From Rhodobacter sp. SGA-6-6 (lineage in GTDB: Bacteria; Pseudomonadota; Alphaproteobacteria; Rhodobacterales; Rhodobacteraceae): a stretch of 64,000 bases of DNA. The position numbers and the translations under genes are program-made. Each line of letters begins with the position of its first letter. Position 1 is the first letter of the stretch. Below, one piece after another: positions 1 through 8,182 of the stretch. The DNA lies in the NCBI RefSeq assembly GCF_011043545.1, contig NZ_JAAKGP010000014.1, positions 23,869 to 87,868 of the forward strand, written 5' to 3'. The notes beneath the pieces were generated by a model. It did no database searches and was not told the origin of the DNA. It saw only the letters and a program-made list of their open reading frames with translations.

Positions 1-949
1 GCGCATCTTCACCTTCACCGCCTACGATTCCGTGCGCGAGAAGGTGAACGGCATCCTGGCGCTGGAGATCATGGGCTTCGCCATCCTGATGGCCATCACC
101 TTCTACGTCCTCAGCCGCCGCGCCTGGTCGCGCTCCGTCGGGTTCCAGCGGGAATCGGCGGAACTGCGGATGCTGAACGCCCGGCTGCAACGCGAGATCG
201 CCGAGCGCGAGAAGGTGCAGAAGGACCTGGAGGTCGCCGAGCAGACGCTGGCGCAATCCTCCAAGCTGGCCGCGCTCGGCGAGATGTCGGCCGCCGTCAG
301 CCACGAGCTGAACCAGCCGCTGGCGGCGATGAAGACCTATCTGGCCGGGGCGCGGCTGCTGCTGCAACGCCGCCGGCCCGAGGAGGCGCTGTCCAGCTTC
401 CAGCGCATCGACGACCTGATCGAGCGGATGGGCGCGATCACCCGGCAATTGAAGTCCTACGCAAGGAAGGGCGGCGAAGCCTTTGAGCCGGTTGACCTTC
501 GCGCCTGCATCTCCTCGGCGCTGGCGATGATGGAACCGCAACTCAAGGCCCGCGTTGTCAAGATCTCGCGCGCCCTGCCGCGCCAGCCGGTGATGGTGAT
601 GGCCGACCGCATAAGGCTCGAACAGGTGATCATCAACCTCCTGCGCAATGCGCTGGACGCCACCAAGGACACGCCCTCGCCGCAGATCGACCTGCTCTTG
701 GCGGCGGGCGAGACCGCCACGCTGTCGGTGCGCGACAACGGCCATGGCATCAACGACCTGGGCAATATCTTCGAGCCTTTCTACACCACCAAGAAACCCG
801 GCGAGGGCGTCGGGCTGGGGTTGGCGATCTCGTCCGGGATCGTCGCCGATCTGGGCGGTCGCCTGACCGCCCGCAACGTCGAGGAAGGGGGGGCGGTGTT
901 CGAGATGCAGCTTCCCATCCTCGGACGCGAACAGGAAGCAGCGGAATAA
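1..949 (+). CDS. dctB: C4-dicarboxylate sensor histidine kinase DctB (5'-truncated by window)
   Basis: The C-terminal ~315 residues of a membrane histidine kinase, open from base 2. A hydrophobic helix near the start is the second membrane segment of a periplasmic sensor. It is followed by a charged coiled coil and a dimerisation/phosphoacceptor helix with the H box SHELNQPLAAM. The ATPase domain shows the N box NLLRNALDA, G1 DNGHGI and G2 GLGLAI. The SHELNQPLAAM form is typical of DctB kinases, which sense C4-dicarboxylates such as succinate and phosphorylate DctD. The dctD gene begins 12 bp downstream, so the two form one transcription unit. The ligand is inferred from family and neighbour; the sensor domain lies outside the window and no dct transporter genes are visible. 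Confidence 0.87.
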   Translation, partial: RIFTFTAYDSVREKVNGILALEIMGFAILMAITFYVLSRRAWSRSVGFQRESAELRMLNARLQREIAEREKVQKDLEVAEQTLAQSSKLAALGEMSAAVSHELNQPLAAMKTYLAGARLLLQRRRPEEALSSFQRIDDLIERMGAITRQLKSYARKGGEAFEPVDLRACISSALAMMEPQLKARVVKISRALPRQPVMVMADRIRLEQVIINLLRNALDATKDTPSPQIDLLLAAGETATLSVRDNGHGINDLGNIFEPFYTTKKPGEGVGLGLAISSGIVADLGGRLTARNVEEGGAVFEMQLPILGREQEAAE

Positions 950-961
950 GGAAGACCACGC

Positions 962-2290
962 ATGGCGCGGGCAATGAAAGTGGCGATCGTCGACGACGAG
1001 GCGGACATGCGGGCCTCGATCAGCCAATGGCTGGCGCTCTCGGGGTTCGACACCGAGACCTATGCCAGCGCCGAGGAGGCGCTGAAGGCGATCGGGCCGG
1101 AGTTCCAGGGCGTCGTCGTCTCGGACATCAAGATGCCGGGGATGGACGGCATGGCCTTCCTGAAGCGGCTGATGAGCCAGGACAGCGGCCTGCCGGTGAT
1201 CATGATCACCGGCCACGGCGATGTGCCGATGGCGGTGGAGGCGATGCGGGTCGGCGCCTTCGACTTCCTGGAAAAGCCGTTCAACCCCGACCGGATGACG
1301 GAACTCGCCAAGAAGGCGACCCAGACCCGGCGGATGACGCTGGACAACCGCGCCCTGCGGCGGGAACTGTCGGACGGGTCCTCGATCATGAAGAAGCTGG
1401 TCGGGTCCTCGCCGGCGATGGAGCGGCTGCGCGAGGACATCCTCGACCTCGGCCAGGCGGACAGCCATGTGCTGATCGACGGCGAGACCGGCACCGGCAA
1501 GACGCTGGTGGCGCACGCGCTGCACGCGGTGGGGCCGCGGGCGTCGAAGAAATTCGTGACGATCTCCTGCGCCGCCTGGTCCGAGGACCAGCTGGCGGCC
1601 AAGCTGTTCGGCCCGGCCGAGGACGGCACCATCCCGCTGGTCGAGGAGGCCCGCGGCGGCACGCTGTGCCTCGAGGACATCGAGGCGCTGCCGAACGCGC
1701 TTCAGGCCCGGCTGCTGACCTTCATCAACGACCAGGGCACCCCGCCGGAGACGCGGATCATCGCCATCTGCAACCAGCACGCCCCCGACATGACGCTGGA
1801 ACAGACCCTGCGGCAGGACCTGTTCTACCGCCTCGGCGCGATGACCATCGTGCTGCCGCCCTTGCGGTCGCGCGGCGAGGACATCCTGCAGCTGTTCACC
1901 CGGCTCAGCGAGCAGTTCGCCGAGGAATACGGCTGCGACGCCCCGCAGGTGACGGCGCAGGAGGCGGCGCAGCTGTTGCAGGCGCCCTGGCCGGGCAATG
2001 TGCGGCAGCTGGTCAACATCGCCGAACGGGCGGTGCTGCAGAACCGGCGCGGGTCGGGCTCCATCGCCTCGCTGCTGATGGCCGACAACGAGGCCTCGGG
2101 TCCGGCGCTGACCACCGAGGGCAAGCCGCTGAAGGACTATGTGGAGGCCTTCGAGCGGATGCTGATCGACAACACCATGCGCCGCCACAAGGGCAGCATC
2201 GTCGCGGTGATGGAGGAACTCTGCCTGCCGCGGCGGACGCTGAACGAGAAGATGGCGAAATACGGGTTGCAGCGGGCGGATTACGTCTGA
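962..2290 (+). CDS. dctD: DctD-type response regulator with AAA+ domain lacking the GAFTGA loop
   Basis: A 442-aa response regulator. The receiver domain (residues 6-120) has acidic residues D11/D12, phosphoacceptor D55 in SDIKMPG and K105 in EKPF. The AAA+ domain has Walker A GETGTGKT (174-181), and a Fis-type helix-turn-helix closes the protein (about 395-440). In sigma-54 activators the GAFTGA loop follows LFG; here LFG (215-217) runs almost directly into EEARGGTLCLED, so the loop that contacts sigma-54 is absent and Walker B reads LED instead of the usual LDE. Rhodobacter capsulatus NtrC shows the same loss and works with sigma-70 polymerase, so this DctD may too. GGAAG lies ahead of the ATG. 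It is the partner of the upstream kinase. Confidence 0.87.
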   Translation: MARAMKVAIVDDEADMRASISQWLALSGFDTETYASAEEALKAIGPEFQGVVVSDIKMPGMDGMAFLKRLMSQDSGLPVIMITGHGDVPMAVEAMRVGAFDFLEKPFNPDRMTELAKKATQTRRMTLDNRALRRELSDGSSIMKKLVGSSPAMERLREDILDLGQADSHVLIDGETGTGKTLVAHALHAVGPRASKKFVTISCAAWSEDQLAAKLFGPAEDGTIPLVEEARGGTLCLEDIEALPNALQARLLTFINDQGTPPETRIIAICNQHAPDMTLEQTLRQDLFYRLGAMTIVLPPLRSRGEDILQLFTRLSEQFAEEYGCDAPQVTAQEAAQLLQAPWPGNVRQLVNIAERAVLQNRRGSGSIASLLMADNEASGPALTTEGKPLKDYVEAFERMLIDNTMRRHKGSIVAVMEELCLPRRTLNEKMAKYGLQRADYV

Positions 2291-2325
2291 CGGGGGAGGG
2301 GGCTGCTTCAACCCTTGCCCTTTGC

Positions 2326-2506
2326 CTTGGCGAAGGCCATCGCCTTCGCCACAGCGCGCCATTTCAATCAGGACCGGCCGGGCCTCGGCGGGCGCTTCTC
2401 GCCCGCCCGGGCGGGCGCTGGCCTCTCACAGTCTCGGGCTGCCAGGTTTCCGGTTGATGCGGCACGCACGGGCGGGGCGAGGCAGTGCCTCGCCTTTTCC
2501 CGCCCG
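2326..2506 (+). repeat. Structured dispersed repeat, copy A (internally deleted)
   Basis: First of five copies of a multi-hairpin intergenic element. It begins CTTGGCGAAGGC. Hairpin 1 is GGCGAAGGC/GCCTTCGCC. Compared with the other copies, about 30 bp covering the right half of hairpin 2 and the left outer arm of hairpin 3 is deleted, leaving the inner GGCGGGCG-CTTCT-CGCCCGCC stem. It ends with GCGAGGCAGTGCCTCGC followed by CTTTTCCCGCCCG, which resembles an intrinsic terminator. It lies between dctD and ppk2. Confidence 0.85.
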
Positions 2507-2522
2507 GGGAAGCCGAAGGAGT

Positions 2523-2577
2523 GGCGGGGTGAACCCCGCCCTACGTGTTGCGCCTCCGTAGGGCGGGGCACCCCGCC
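2523..2577. repeat. REP-like palindrome pair
   Basis: Two head-to-head palindromes, GGCGGGGT-GA-ACCCCGCC and GGCGGGG-CA-CCCCGCC, are joined by a spacer containing GTTGCGCCTC. The same pair with the same spacer core recurs at 6666-6722, so this is a bipartite REP-type element. Half elements are at about 11091 and 27955. Confidence 0.75.
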
Positions 2578-2645
2578 GCTCTGCCCCCCGTCATCCCCCT
2601 GTCACACTCCCCGGCCAAGAAGCCCGGGAACCACAGGAGACCGCG

Positions 2646-3560
2646 ATGACTGCCGATTCCACCCCCGCGCAGGACTGGCTGGAGGCCGAACTCGCCGATG
2701 CGCTGGACGAGGATTACGAACTGGAGCTGGACGATGCCGTGCTCAGCCAGGAGATTGCCCGCATCTACAAGCAGCACCATCCCGACGGTATCGACCGGCT
2801 GGAGTATTTCCGCAGCCTGATCCGCCTGCAATCCGAGCTGATCAAGCTGCAGGACTGGGTGCAATACCACCGCAAGAAGGTGGTCGTCCTGTTCGAGGGC
2901 CGCGATTCGGCCGGCAAGGGCGGGGTGATCAAGCGGATCAGCCAGCGGCTCAACCCCCGCGTCGTCCGCGTGGTGGCGCTGCCGGCGCCCTCGGACCGCG
3001 AGAAGACGCAATGGTATTTCCAGCGCTACGTCCCCCACCTGCCGGCGGGGGGCGAAATCGTGCTCTTCGACCGCAGCTGGTATAACCGCGCCGGGGTGGA
3101 GCGGGTGATGGGCTTCGCCGCCGAGGAGCAGGTCGAGGACTTCTTCCGCGACGTGCCGGAGTTCGAGCGGATGCTGGTCCGGTCCGGCATTATCCTGGTG
3201 AAATACTGGTTCTCGATCACCGACGAGGAACAGCAGATGCGCTTCCTGATGCGCATCCACGACCCGATGAAGCAGTGGAAGCTGTCGCCGATGGACCTGC
3301 AGAGCCGGGTGCGGTGGGAAGCCTATACCAAGGCCAAGGAAGAGATGTTCGCCCGCACCAACATCGCCGAGGCGCCCTGGTATATCGTCGAGGGCAACGA
3401 CAAGAAGCGGGCGCGGCTGAACTGCATCGACCACCTGCTGGGCCTGATCCCCTACGAGCCCGTCCCGCATGAGGAAATCACCCTGCCGGACCGGGTGTTC
3501 AACCCGAACTACGAACGCGCCGTGCTGCCGAAAGAGCTTTACGTTCCGGCAAAATATTGA
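2646..3560 (+). CDS. ppk2: Polyphosphate kinase 2 (PPK2 family)
   Basis: A 304-aa cytoplasmic kinase of the PPK2 family, which transfers phosphate between polyphosphate and nucleotides (NDP or NMP depending on class). Walker A is visible as EGRDSAGKGG (about residues 84-93) and the Walker B/lid segment as LFDRSWYNRAGVE (about 140-152). The N-terminal helical extension and the C-terminal PNYERAVLP segment are family-typical, and the length fits a single-domain enzyme. AGGAGA is 5 bp before the ATG. It lies alone between a repeat cluster and the rne leader. Motifs alone do not settle whether ADP, GDP or AMP is the acceptor. Confidence 0.92.
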   Translation: MTADSTPAQDWLEAELADALDEDYELELDDAVLSQEIARIYKQHHPDGIDRLEYFRSLIRLQSELIKLQDWVQYHRKKVVVLFEGRDSAGKGGVIKRISQRLNPRVVRVVALPAPSDREKTQWYFQRYVPHLPAGGEIVLFDRSWYNRAGVERVMGFAAEEQVEDFFRDVPEFERMLVRSGIILVKYWFSITDEEQQMRFLMRIHDPMKQWKLSPMDLQSRVRWEAYTKAKEEMFARTNIAEAPWYIVEGNDKKRARLNCIDHLLGLIPYEPVPHEEITLPDRVFNPNYERAVLPKELYVPAKY

Positions 3561-3588
3561 GAGCAAATCCATTTCATCCTTGGATTGT

Positions 3589-3611
3589 CCCCCGCCTTTC
3601 CCAGGCGGGGG
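3589..3611 (+). terminator. Hairpin after ppk2
   Basis: Nine-bp GC-rich stem CCCCCGCCT/AGGCGGGGG with a TTCCC loop, followed by AATTT, 28 bp after the ppk2 stop. The T tract is weak, so it may be a terminator or the first hairpin of the rne leader. Confidence 0.5.
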
Positions 3612-3758
3612 AATTTCCCTGTTGTCATTTCCCGGCTTATCCCCCTATGTTCGGGCCAAGGTGCCACGGCACCCGACGAATTCTCCGCCCCGGGTCCGGC
3701 ATCGCTGTCTGTCGCCGCGGGTGGTCGGATCGGCCCCTATTTTGGGACTGGAAGGATT

Positions 3759-3989
3759 GCCCGCCTCCGCCAGCGACGGAGCGGGCCATGTGAACAGGCC
3801 CCGCTTCGCGCGGGGCCATGGTGTGAACGCGATGGACCGCGCGCGGCAATCGGTGGAGGACGGGGGGATGCCTTCGGGCGTTGCCCCCCTTTCCGCTTGG
3901 CTTGCCGCCTCCGCCGGTTCCGCACAGACAAGCCGCCCCCTGTCCATTCCCTCCGGCCCCGCCTTGCGGGTCCGAACGGGTTCGGACCC
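3759..3989 (+). promoter_or_regulatory. Hairpin-rich leader of rne
   Basis: The 447 bp between ppk2 and the rne start hold no credible gene but several strong hairpins. These are an imperfect stem GCCCGC-TCCG/CGGA-GCGGGC (3759-3786), a perfect GGCCCCGC/GCGGGGCC stem with a TTCGC loop (3797-3817), and an 11-bp stem at 3967-3990 whose inner arms GGGTCCGAAC/GTTCGGACCC end 17 nt before the ATG. rne leaders in other bacteria mediate feedback by RNase E cleavage; a similar role here is inference. Confidence 0.55.
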
Positions 3990-4007
3990 GGGACGCAATG
4001 GAAATCA

Positions 4008-6602
4008 ATGTCCAGAAAGATGCTCATCGACGCCACCCATGCGGAAGAAACCCGCGTGGTCGTGGTCGACGGAAACAAGGTCGAAGAATTCGACTTCGAG
4101 ACGATAAACAAACGCCAGCTGGCCGGGAACATCTACCTCGCCAAGGTCACCCGGGTCGAACCCTCGCTGCAGGCGGCCTTCGTCGATTACGGCGGCAATC
4201 GCCACGGCTTCCTCGCCTTCGCGGAAATCCACCCGGATTACTACCAGATCCCGGTCGCCGACCGTAAGGCGCTGCTGGAGGAAGAACGCCAGGCCGCCCG
4301 CGAGGAAGAAGAGGAAGAGAACCGCCGCCACCGCCGCAAGCCGCGCGGCCGCGGCCCGAAACCCGCCGCGGTGGCCGATGCCGATCCGGTGGTTTCGTCC
4401 GACGTCGCCGGCATGGAAGTGGTGGACCTGGACGAGGACGCCGCCGAGGCGCCCGAGGCTGTCGCCGAGACCCCCGCCGCCGAGAACGGCAACGGCGACT
4501 ACCACGCCATCGACCATGCCTCCGACACCGATGACGAGATCGAATCGGTGGCCGAGGAGGACGTGGCCGAGGAAATCTCCGCCCCCCGCCGCACCCCGCG
4601 CGCCCGCCGCTACAAGATCCAGGAAGTGGTCAAGGTCCGCCAGATCATGCTGGTGCAGGTGGTGAAGGAGGAACGCGGCAACAAGGGCGCCGCGCTGACC
4701 ACCTACCTGTCGCTGGCCGGCCGCTACTGCGTCCTGATGCCCAACACCGCCCGCGGCGGCGGCATCAGCCGCAAGATCACCCAGGCCGCCGACCGCAAGA
4801 AGCTGAAGGAGATCGCCGGAGAGATGGAGGTGCCGGAAGGCGCCGGCCTGATCATCCGCACCGCCGGCGCCAAGCGCACCAAGGCCGAGATCCGGCGCGA
4901 CTACGAATACCTGATGCGGCTGTGGGAACAGATCCGCGAACTGACGCTGAAGTCGATCGCCCCGGCGAAGATCTACGAGGAAGGCGACCTGATCAAGCGC
5001 ACGATCCGCGACCTCTACTCGCGCGAGATCGAGGAGGTGCTGGTCGAGGGCGAGGGCGGCTACCGCACCGCCAAGGACTTCATGCGGATGATCATGCCCA
5101 GCCACGCCAAGCAGGTGAAGCGCTACGACGAGCCGATGCCGCTTTTCGCCCGCTACCAGGTGGAAAGCTACCTCGCCGGCATGTTCAACCCGGTGGTGCA
5201 GCTGAAATCCGGCGGCTACATCGTCATCGGCGTGACCGAGGCGCTGGTCGCCATCGACGTGAACTCGGGCCGGGCGACCAAAGAGGGCTCCATCGAGGAG
5301 ACCGCGCTGAAGACCAACCTGGAGGCGGCGGAAGAGATCGCCCGCCAGCTGCGTCTGCGCGACTTGGCCGGCCTGATCGTCATCGACTTCATCGACATGG
5401 AAGAGCGCAAGAACAACGCCGCCGTCGAGAAGCGCCTGAAGGACAAGCTGAAGACCGACCGCGCCCGCATCCAGGTCGGCCGCATCTCGGGCTTCGGCCT
5501 GATGGAGATGAGCCGCCAGCGCCTGCGGCCGGGGATGCTGGAATCCACCACCCAGGCCTGCCCGCATTGCCACGGCACCGGGCTGATCCGGTCGGACGAT
5601 TCGATGGCGCTGCAGATCCTGCGGGCGCTGGAGGAAGAGGGGACGCGGAAGCGCTCGAAAGAGGTGCTGCTGAAGGCCCCCATCGGCATCGTCAACTTCC
5701 TGATCAACCAGAAGCGCGAGCATATCGCCCTGATCGAGGCCCGCTACGGCATGTCGGTTCGGATCGAGGCCGACCCGACGCTGGTCTCGCCCGACTATGC
5801 CATCGACAAGTTCAAGACCGCGACCCGCGTGGTGCCGGAGACGCCGGTGATCTCGGGCCATGCCGGGCTGATGGGCGCGCCGGTGGACGAGGAAGAGGAT
5901 CTGGTCGACGACCTGGTCGAGGAGGAGGATGAGTCCGAGGACGAGTCTGCCGATGCGACCGAGGGCGCGGAAGGCGCCAAGGGCGACGGCAACGGCAAGA
6001 AGAAGCGCCGCCGCCGCCGTCGCCGTCGGGGCGGCAGCCGCGACGGCAACGGGGCCGAGGGTGCGGGCGAGGAGGCCGGGGAAGAGGCGGAAGCCGCTTC
6101 TGCCGAGGCCGAAGAGCCCGTCGCCGGGGAGCCGGCGACCGAAGCCGCGCCCGAGCCGGTAGCCGAGGCGGCCCCCGCGCCGAAGAAGCGCGTGACCCGC
6201 AGCCGCAAGCCCAAGGCCGAGGCGGCGGAAGCCCCCGCCGCGCCGGTCGAGGCGGAGCCGGTGGCCGAAGCGGAACCGGCGGCCGAGCCCGTTGCCGAGG
6301 AAGCGCCGAAGAAGCGGGTGACCCGCAGCCGCAAGCCGAAGGCCGAGGCCGCGGAAACCCCGGTCGCCGCGCCGCGGTCCCGGGCGAAGAAGGCCCCGGC
6401 CGCGGAAGCGGCTCCGGCGCCCGCGCCGGTGGCCGAAGCTGCCCCCGCGCCGGAACCCGTTGCCGAGCCGGTCGAGGAGGTCCTGCCGGAACTGCAGGTC
6501 GCCCCGGAACCCGAGCCCGCCGCGGCCGCCGCGCTGCTGCCCGATCCGGGCGAAGCCGGCCCGCCGAAGCCCCGCCGCTCCGGCTGGTGGTCGAAGAAGT
6601 GA
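4008..6602 (+). CDS. rne: Ribonuclease E (Rne/Rng family)
   Basis: 864-aa endoribonuclease that initiates mRNA decay and processes rRNA and tRNA precursors. The start at MSRKMLIDATH matches alphaproteobacterial RNase E; a longer open frame upstream is rejected because it crosses the hairpin leader. The S1-like domain is split by a long acidic/basic insertion (about residues 85-205). Catalytic segments AIDVNSGRAT (about 415-424) and DFIDME, and the Zn-link CPHCHGTG (about 519), are present. The C-terminal ~240 residues are an Ala/Pro/Glu-rich disordered tail with an arginine block KKKRRRRRRRRRGG and two near-identical KKRVTRSRKPKAEAAE repeats, the usual RNA-binding/degradosome scaffold. A strong terminator follows. 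Confidence 0.95.
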   Translation: MSRKMLIDATHAEETRVVVVDGNKVEEFDFETINKRQLAGNIYLAKVTRVEPSLQAAFVDYGGNRHGFLAFAEIHPDYYQIPVADRKALLEEERQAAREEEEEENRRHRRKPRGRGPKPAAVADADPVVSSDVAGMEVVDLDEDAAEAPEAVAETPAAENGNGDYHAIDHASDTDDEIESVAEEDVAEEISAPRRTPRARRYKIQEVVKVRQIMLVQVVKEERGNKGAALTTYLSLAGRYCVLMPNTARGGGISRKITQAADRKKLKEIAGEMEVPEGAGLIIRTAGAKRTKAEIRRDYEYLMRLWEQIRELTLKSIAPAKIYEEGDLIKRTIRDLYSREIEEVLVEGEGGYRTAKDFMRMIMPSHAKQVKRYDEPMPLFARYQVESYLAGMFNPVVQLKSGGYIVIGVTEALVAIDVNSGRATKEGSIEETALKTNLEAAEEIARQLRLRDLAGLIVIDFIDMEERKNNAAVEKRLKDKLKTDRARIQVGRISGFGLMEMSRQRLRPGMLESTTQACPHCHGTGLIRSDDSMALQILRALEEEGTRKRSKEVLLKAPIGIVNFLINQKREHIALIEARYGMSVRIEADPTLVSPDYAIDKFKTATRVVPETPVISGHAGLMGAPVDEEEDLVDDLVEEEDESEDESADATEGAEGAKGDGNGKKKRRRRRRRRGGSRDGNGAEGAGEEAGEEAEAASAEAEEPVAGEPATEAAPEPVAEAAPAPKKRVTRSRKPKAEAAEAPAAPVEAEPVAEAEPAAEPVAEEAPKKRVTRSRKPKAEAAETPVAAPRSRAKKAPAAEAAPAPAPVAEAAPAPEPVAEPVEEVLPELQVAPEPEPAAAAALLPDPGEAGPPKPRRSGWWSKK

Positions 6603-6609
6603 CAGGAAG

Positions 6610-6634
6610 GGGGCAGGGCGACCTGCCCCTTTTT
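6610..6634 (+). terminator. Intrinsic terminator of rne
   Basis: Perfect 8-bp stem GGGGCAGG-GCGA-CCTGCCCC followed directly by TTTTTCTTT, 7 bp after the rne stop codon. Confidence 0.88.
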
Positions 6635-6665
6635 CTTTCCGACCGCTTGGCGAGAGGAGGGGTAT

Positions 6666-6722
6666 GGCGGGGTGACCCCGCCCTGCGGGTTGCGCCTGCG
6701 CAGGGCGGGGTTCACCCCGCCG
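6666..6722. repeat. REP-like palindrome pair, second copy
   Basis: Same architecture as 2523-2577: GGCGGGGT-G-ACCCCGCC, a spacer with GTTGCGCCTG, then GGCGGGG-TTCA-CCCCGCC. The right palindrome overlaps the stop codon and last codons of the leftward tusA-like gene. Confidence 0.75.
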
Positions 6723-6951
6723 CGCCGGCCCGGATCAGGTGCAGCACCACCGCGCCATCCCCGCGCGCGCCCAGGTAGATATGCCCGGCCTGGCCGCAGA
6801 AATGCGGCAGGTCCACCGCCGCCATCGCATCCGTCGCCCTTACGCACAGCACCTGGCCTGCCGCCATCCCCGCCAGCCGCTTGCGCGCCCGCAGGACGGG
6901 CAGGGGGCACAGAAGCCCCTCGCAGTCCAGCACCTGATCCCAATCCGTCAT
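6712..6951 (-). CDS. TusA/SirA-family sulfur carrier protein
   Basis: 79-aa protein of the TusA/SirA/YedF family, small two-layer alpha/beta proteins that carry sulfur as a persulfide. The hallmark CPLP (C15) follows LDCEGLL, and LPHFCGQAGH is a typical C-terminal segment. The start at MTDWDQ is chosen because the family begins just before the first strand. The stop codon lies inside a REP-like repeat, so the last few Gly/Ala residues are repeat-derived. It is divergent from ccdA, about 400 bp away. The partner pathway is unknown; it may deliver sulfur for tRNA thiolation or molybdenum enzymes. Confidence 0.8.
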   Translation of the reverse strand: MTDWDQVLDCEGLLCPLPVLRARKRLAGMAAGQVLCVRATDAMAAVDLPHFCGQAGHIYLGARGDGAVVLHLIRAGAAG

Positions 6952-7002
6952 GCCGCTCCTTAACGCCCGCCGCGCGCCTGGGCAACTCGGGCGACCGAAG
7001 GC

Positions 7003-7167
7003 GCGGCTGCCGCCGCAAGCCATTATCGTTGTGGCCGGCGGAGTCTCCTGCGGCTGCTGTCGGCCGATGGGGGCATTCTGCCCCCAAACCCCCTGAGGAT
7101 ATTTATTGTCCAGAAAGAGGAGCGGGCCTTTCTCCTCTTTCTGGACTCAAATATCCCCGCCGGAGGC
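7003..7167. repeat. 165-bp palindromic repeat, copy 1
   Basis: Shares its whole length with 30867-31031. It starts GCGGCTGCCGCCGCAAGCC, contains the perfect hairpin GGGGGCA-TTC-TGCCCCC, then a long inverted repeat GATATTT...TCCAGAAAGAGGAG / CTCCTCTTTCTGGA...AAATATC, and ends GCCGGAGGC. This accounts for much of the gene-free stretch before ccdA. Confidence 0.8.
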
Positions 7168-7349
7168 AAAACCCCGAGCCGGTTGCGCGCTTGCGCGCAG
7201 AGGCGAGACGAAAGGCTTGCGGCGAAGCCGCGCGATCTGCTTCGCCCCCGACTCGCGGCGATGTGACCTCCCGCCGCGGCCCCTGCATGGCCTTCGCGCG
7301 TGACGCCGCCGCCGTGCCGCGCTATGACGCCGGGCGGAAAGGACGCGCG

Positions 7350-8108
7350 ATGCCGGATATCTCCATCCTCGATGCAGGGCTGGCCCTTGCCATGGTGCTG
7401 GCGCTGGCCGGCGGCCTCTTGTCCTTCCTGTCGCCCTGCGTCCTGCCGGTGGTGCCGCCCTATCTGGCCTATATCTCCGGCGTCTCCGTCTCCGAGATGA
7501 CCGCCGGCCCCGAGGCCCGCCGCCGCATCCTGGTGCCGGCGCTGTTCTTCGTGCTCGGCCTGTCGACGATCTTCCTGATCCTCGGCTTCGCCGCCTCGAA
7601 GCTGGGCATCTTCTTCCTGACGAACCAGGAATGGTTCAACCGCATTGCCGGGCTGATCGTCATCACCTTCGGCCTGCACTTCCTGGGCGTCTTCCGCATC
7701 CCCTTCCTGATGCGCGAGGCGCGGATCGACGCCGGCGACCAGGGCGGCAGCGCGCTCGGCGCCTTCATCCTGGGCCTTGCCTTCGCGGCGGGCTGGACCC
7801 CCTGCAACGGGCCGATCCTCTCGGGCATCCTGACCATGGTCGCGCGCGAGGCCGATGTGTCGCGCGGGCTGTTCCTGATGGCGATCTATTCCATCGGCCT
7901 CGGCCTGCCCTTCCTGCTCTGCGCGGTCTTCATCACCCGCGCCATGGGCCTGATGAAGCGGCTGCGCCCGCATATGCGCAAGATCGAGATCGCCATGGGG
8001 GCGCTGCTGGTGCTGGTCGGGCTGCTCCTGTTCACCTCCTCGCTGTCGATCCTGTCGGGCTGGATGCTGGACGCGATGGACCGCCTCGGCATCCCGCTTC
8101 TGGGCTGA
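7350..8108 (+). CDS. ccdA: Cytochrome c biogenesis protein CcdA (DsbD-like)
   Basis: 252-aa inner-membrane protein with about six hydrophobic segments. It transfers reducing power from cytoplasmic thioredoxin across the membrane to periplasmic thioredoxin-like proteins, keeping apocytochrome c thiols reduced. The two redox cysteines are C30 in LSPCVLP and C152 in GWTPCNGP, both in the expected membrane positions. The start at ATG 7350 is chosen because GGAAAGGA lies just upstream and MPDIS leads directly into the first membrane helix; the frame stays open far upstream through a repeat and is not coding there. Length matches the short CcdA class without the DsbD periplasmic domains. Confidence 0.92.
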   Translation: MPDISILDAGLALAMVLALAGGLLSFLSPCVLPVVPPYLAYISGVSVSEMTAGPEARRRILVPALFFVLGLSTIFLILGFAASKLGIFFLTNQEWFNRIAGLIVITFGLHFLGVFRIPFLMREARIDAGDQGGSALGAFILGLAFAAGWTPCNGPILSGILTMVAREADVSRGLFLMAIYSIGLGLPFLLCAVFITRAMGLMKRLRPHMRKIEIAMGALLVLVGLLLFTSSLSILSGWMLDAMDRLGIPLLG

Positions 8109-8113
8109 GCCTG

Positions 8114-8134
8114 CTGATTTTCGCCGAAAATCAG
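8114..8134. terminator. Perfect AT-rich palindrome after ccdA
   Basis: Ten-bp arms CTGATTTTCG/CGAAAATCAG around one central base, 6 bp past the ccdA stop. A relative with the same core (TTTTCG-N-CGAAAA) lies at 15008-15030 between convergent genes, so it is probably a terminator-type palindrome. Confidence 0.55.
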
Positions 8135-8182
8135 GTGCTTCCCCCTTATTTCCGCCCGATTTTCCGGCCATGATCGGCGGCG

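Noticed and set aside
3585..4007. N-terminal extension of RNase E by 141 codons
   Set aside because: The family starts at MSRKMLIDATH. The extension crosses strong hairpins and lacks homology-like composition.
4005..5861. A 618-codon frame antisense to rne
   Set aside because: Low-complexity shadow of RNase E with no recognisable domain.
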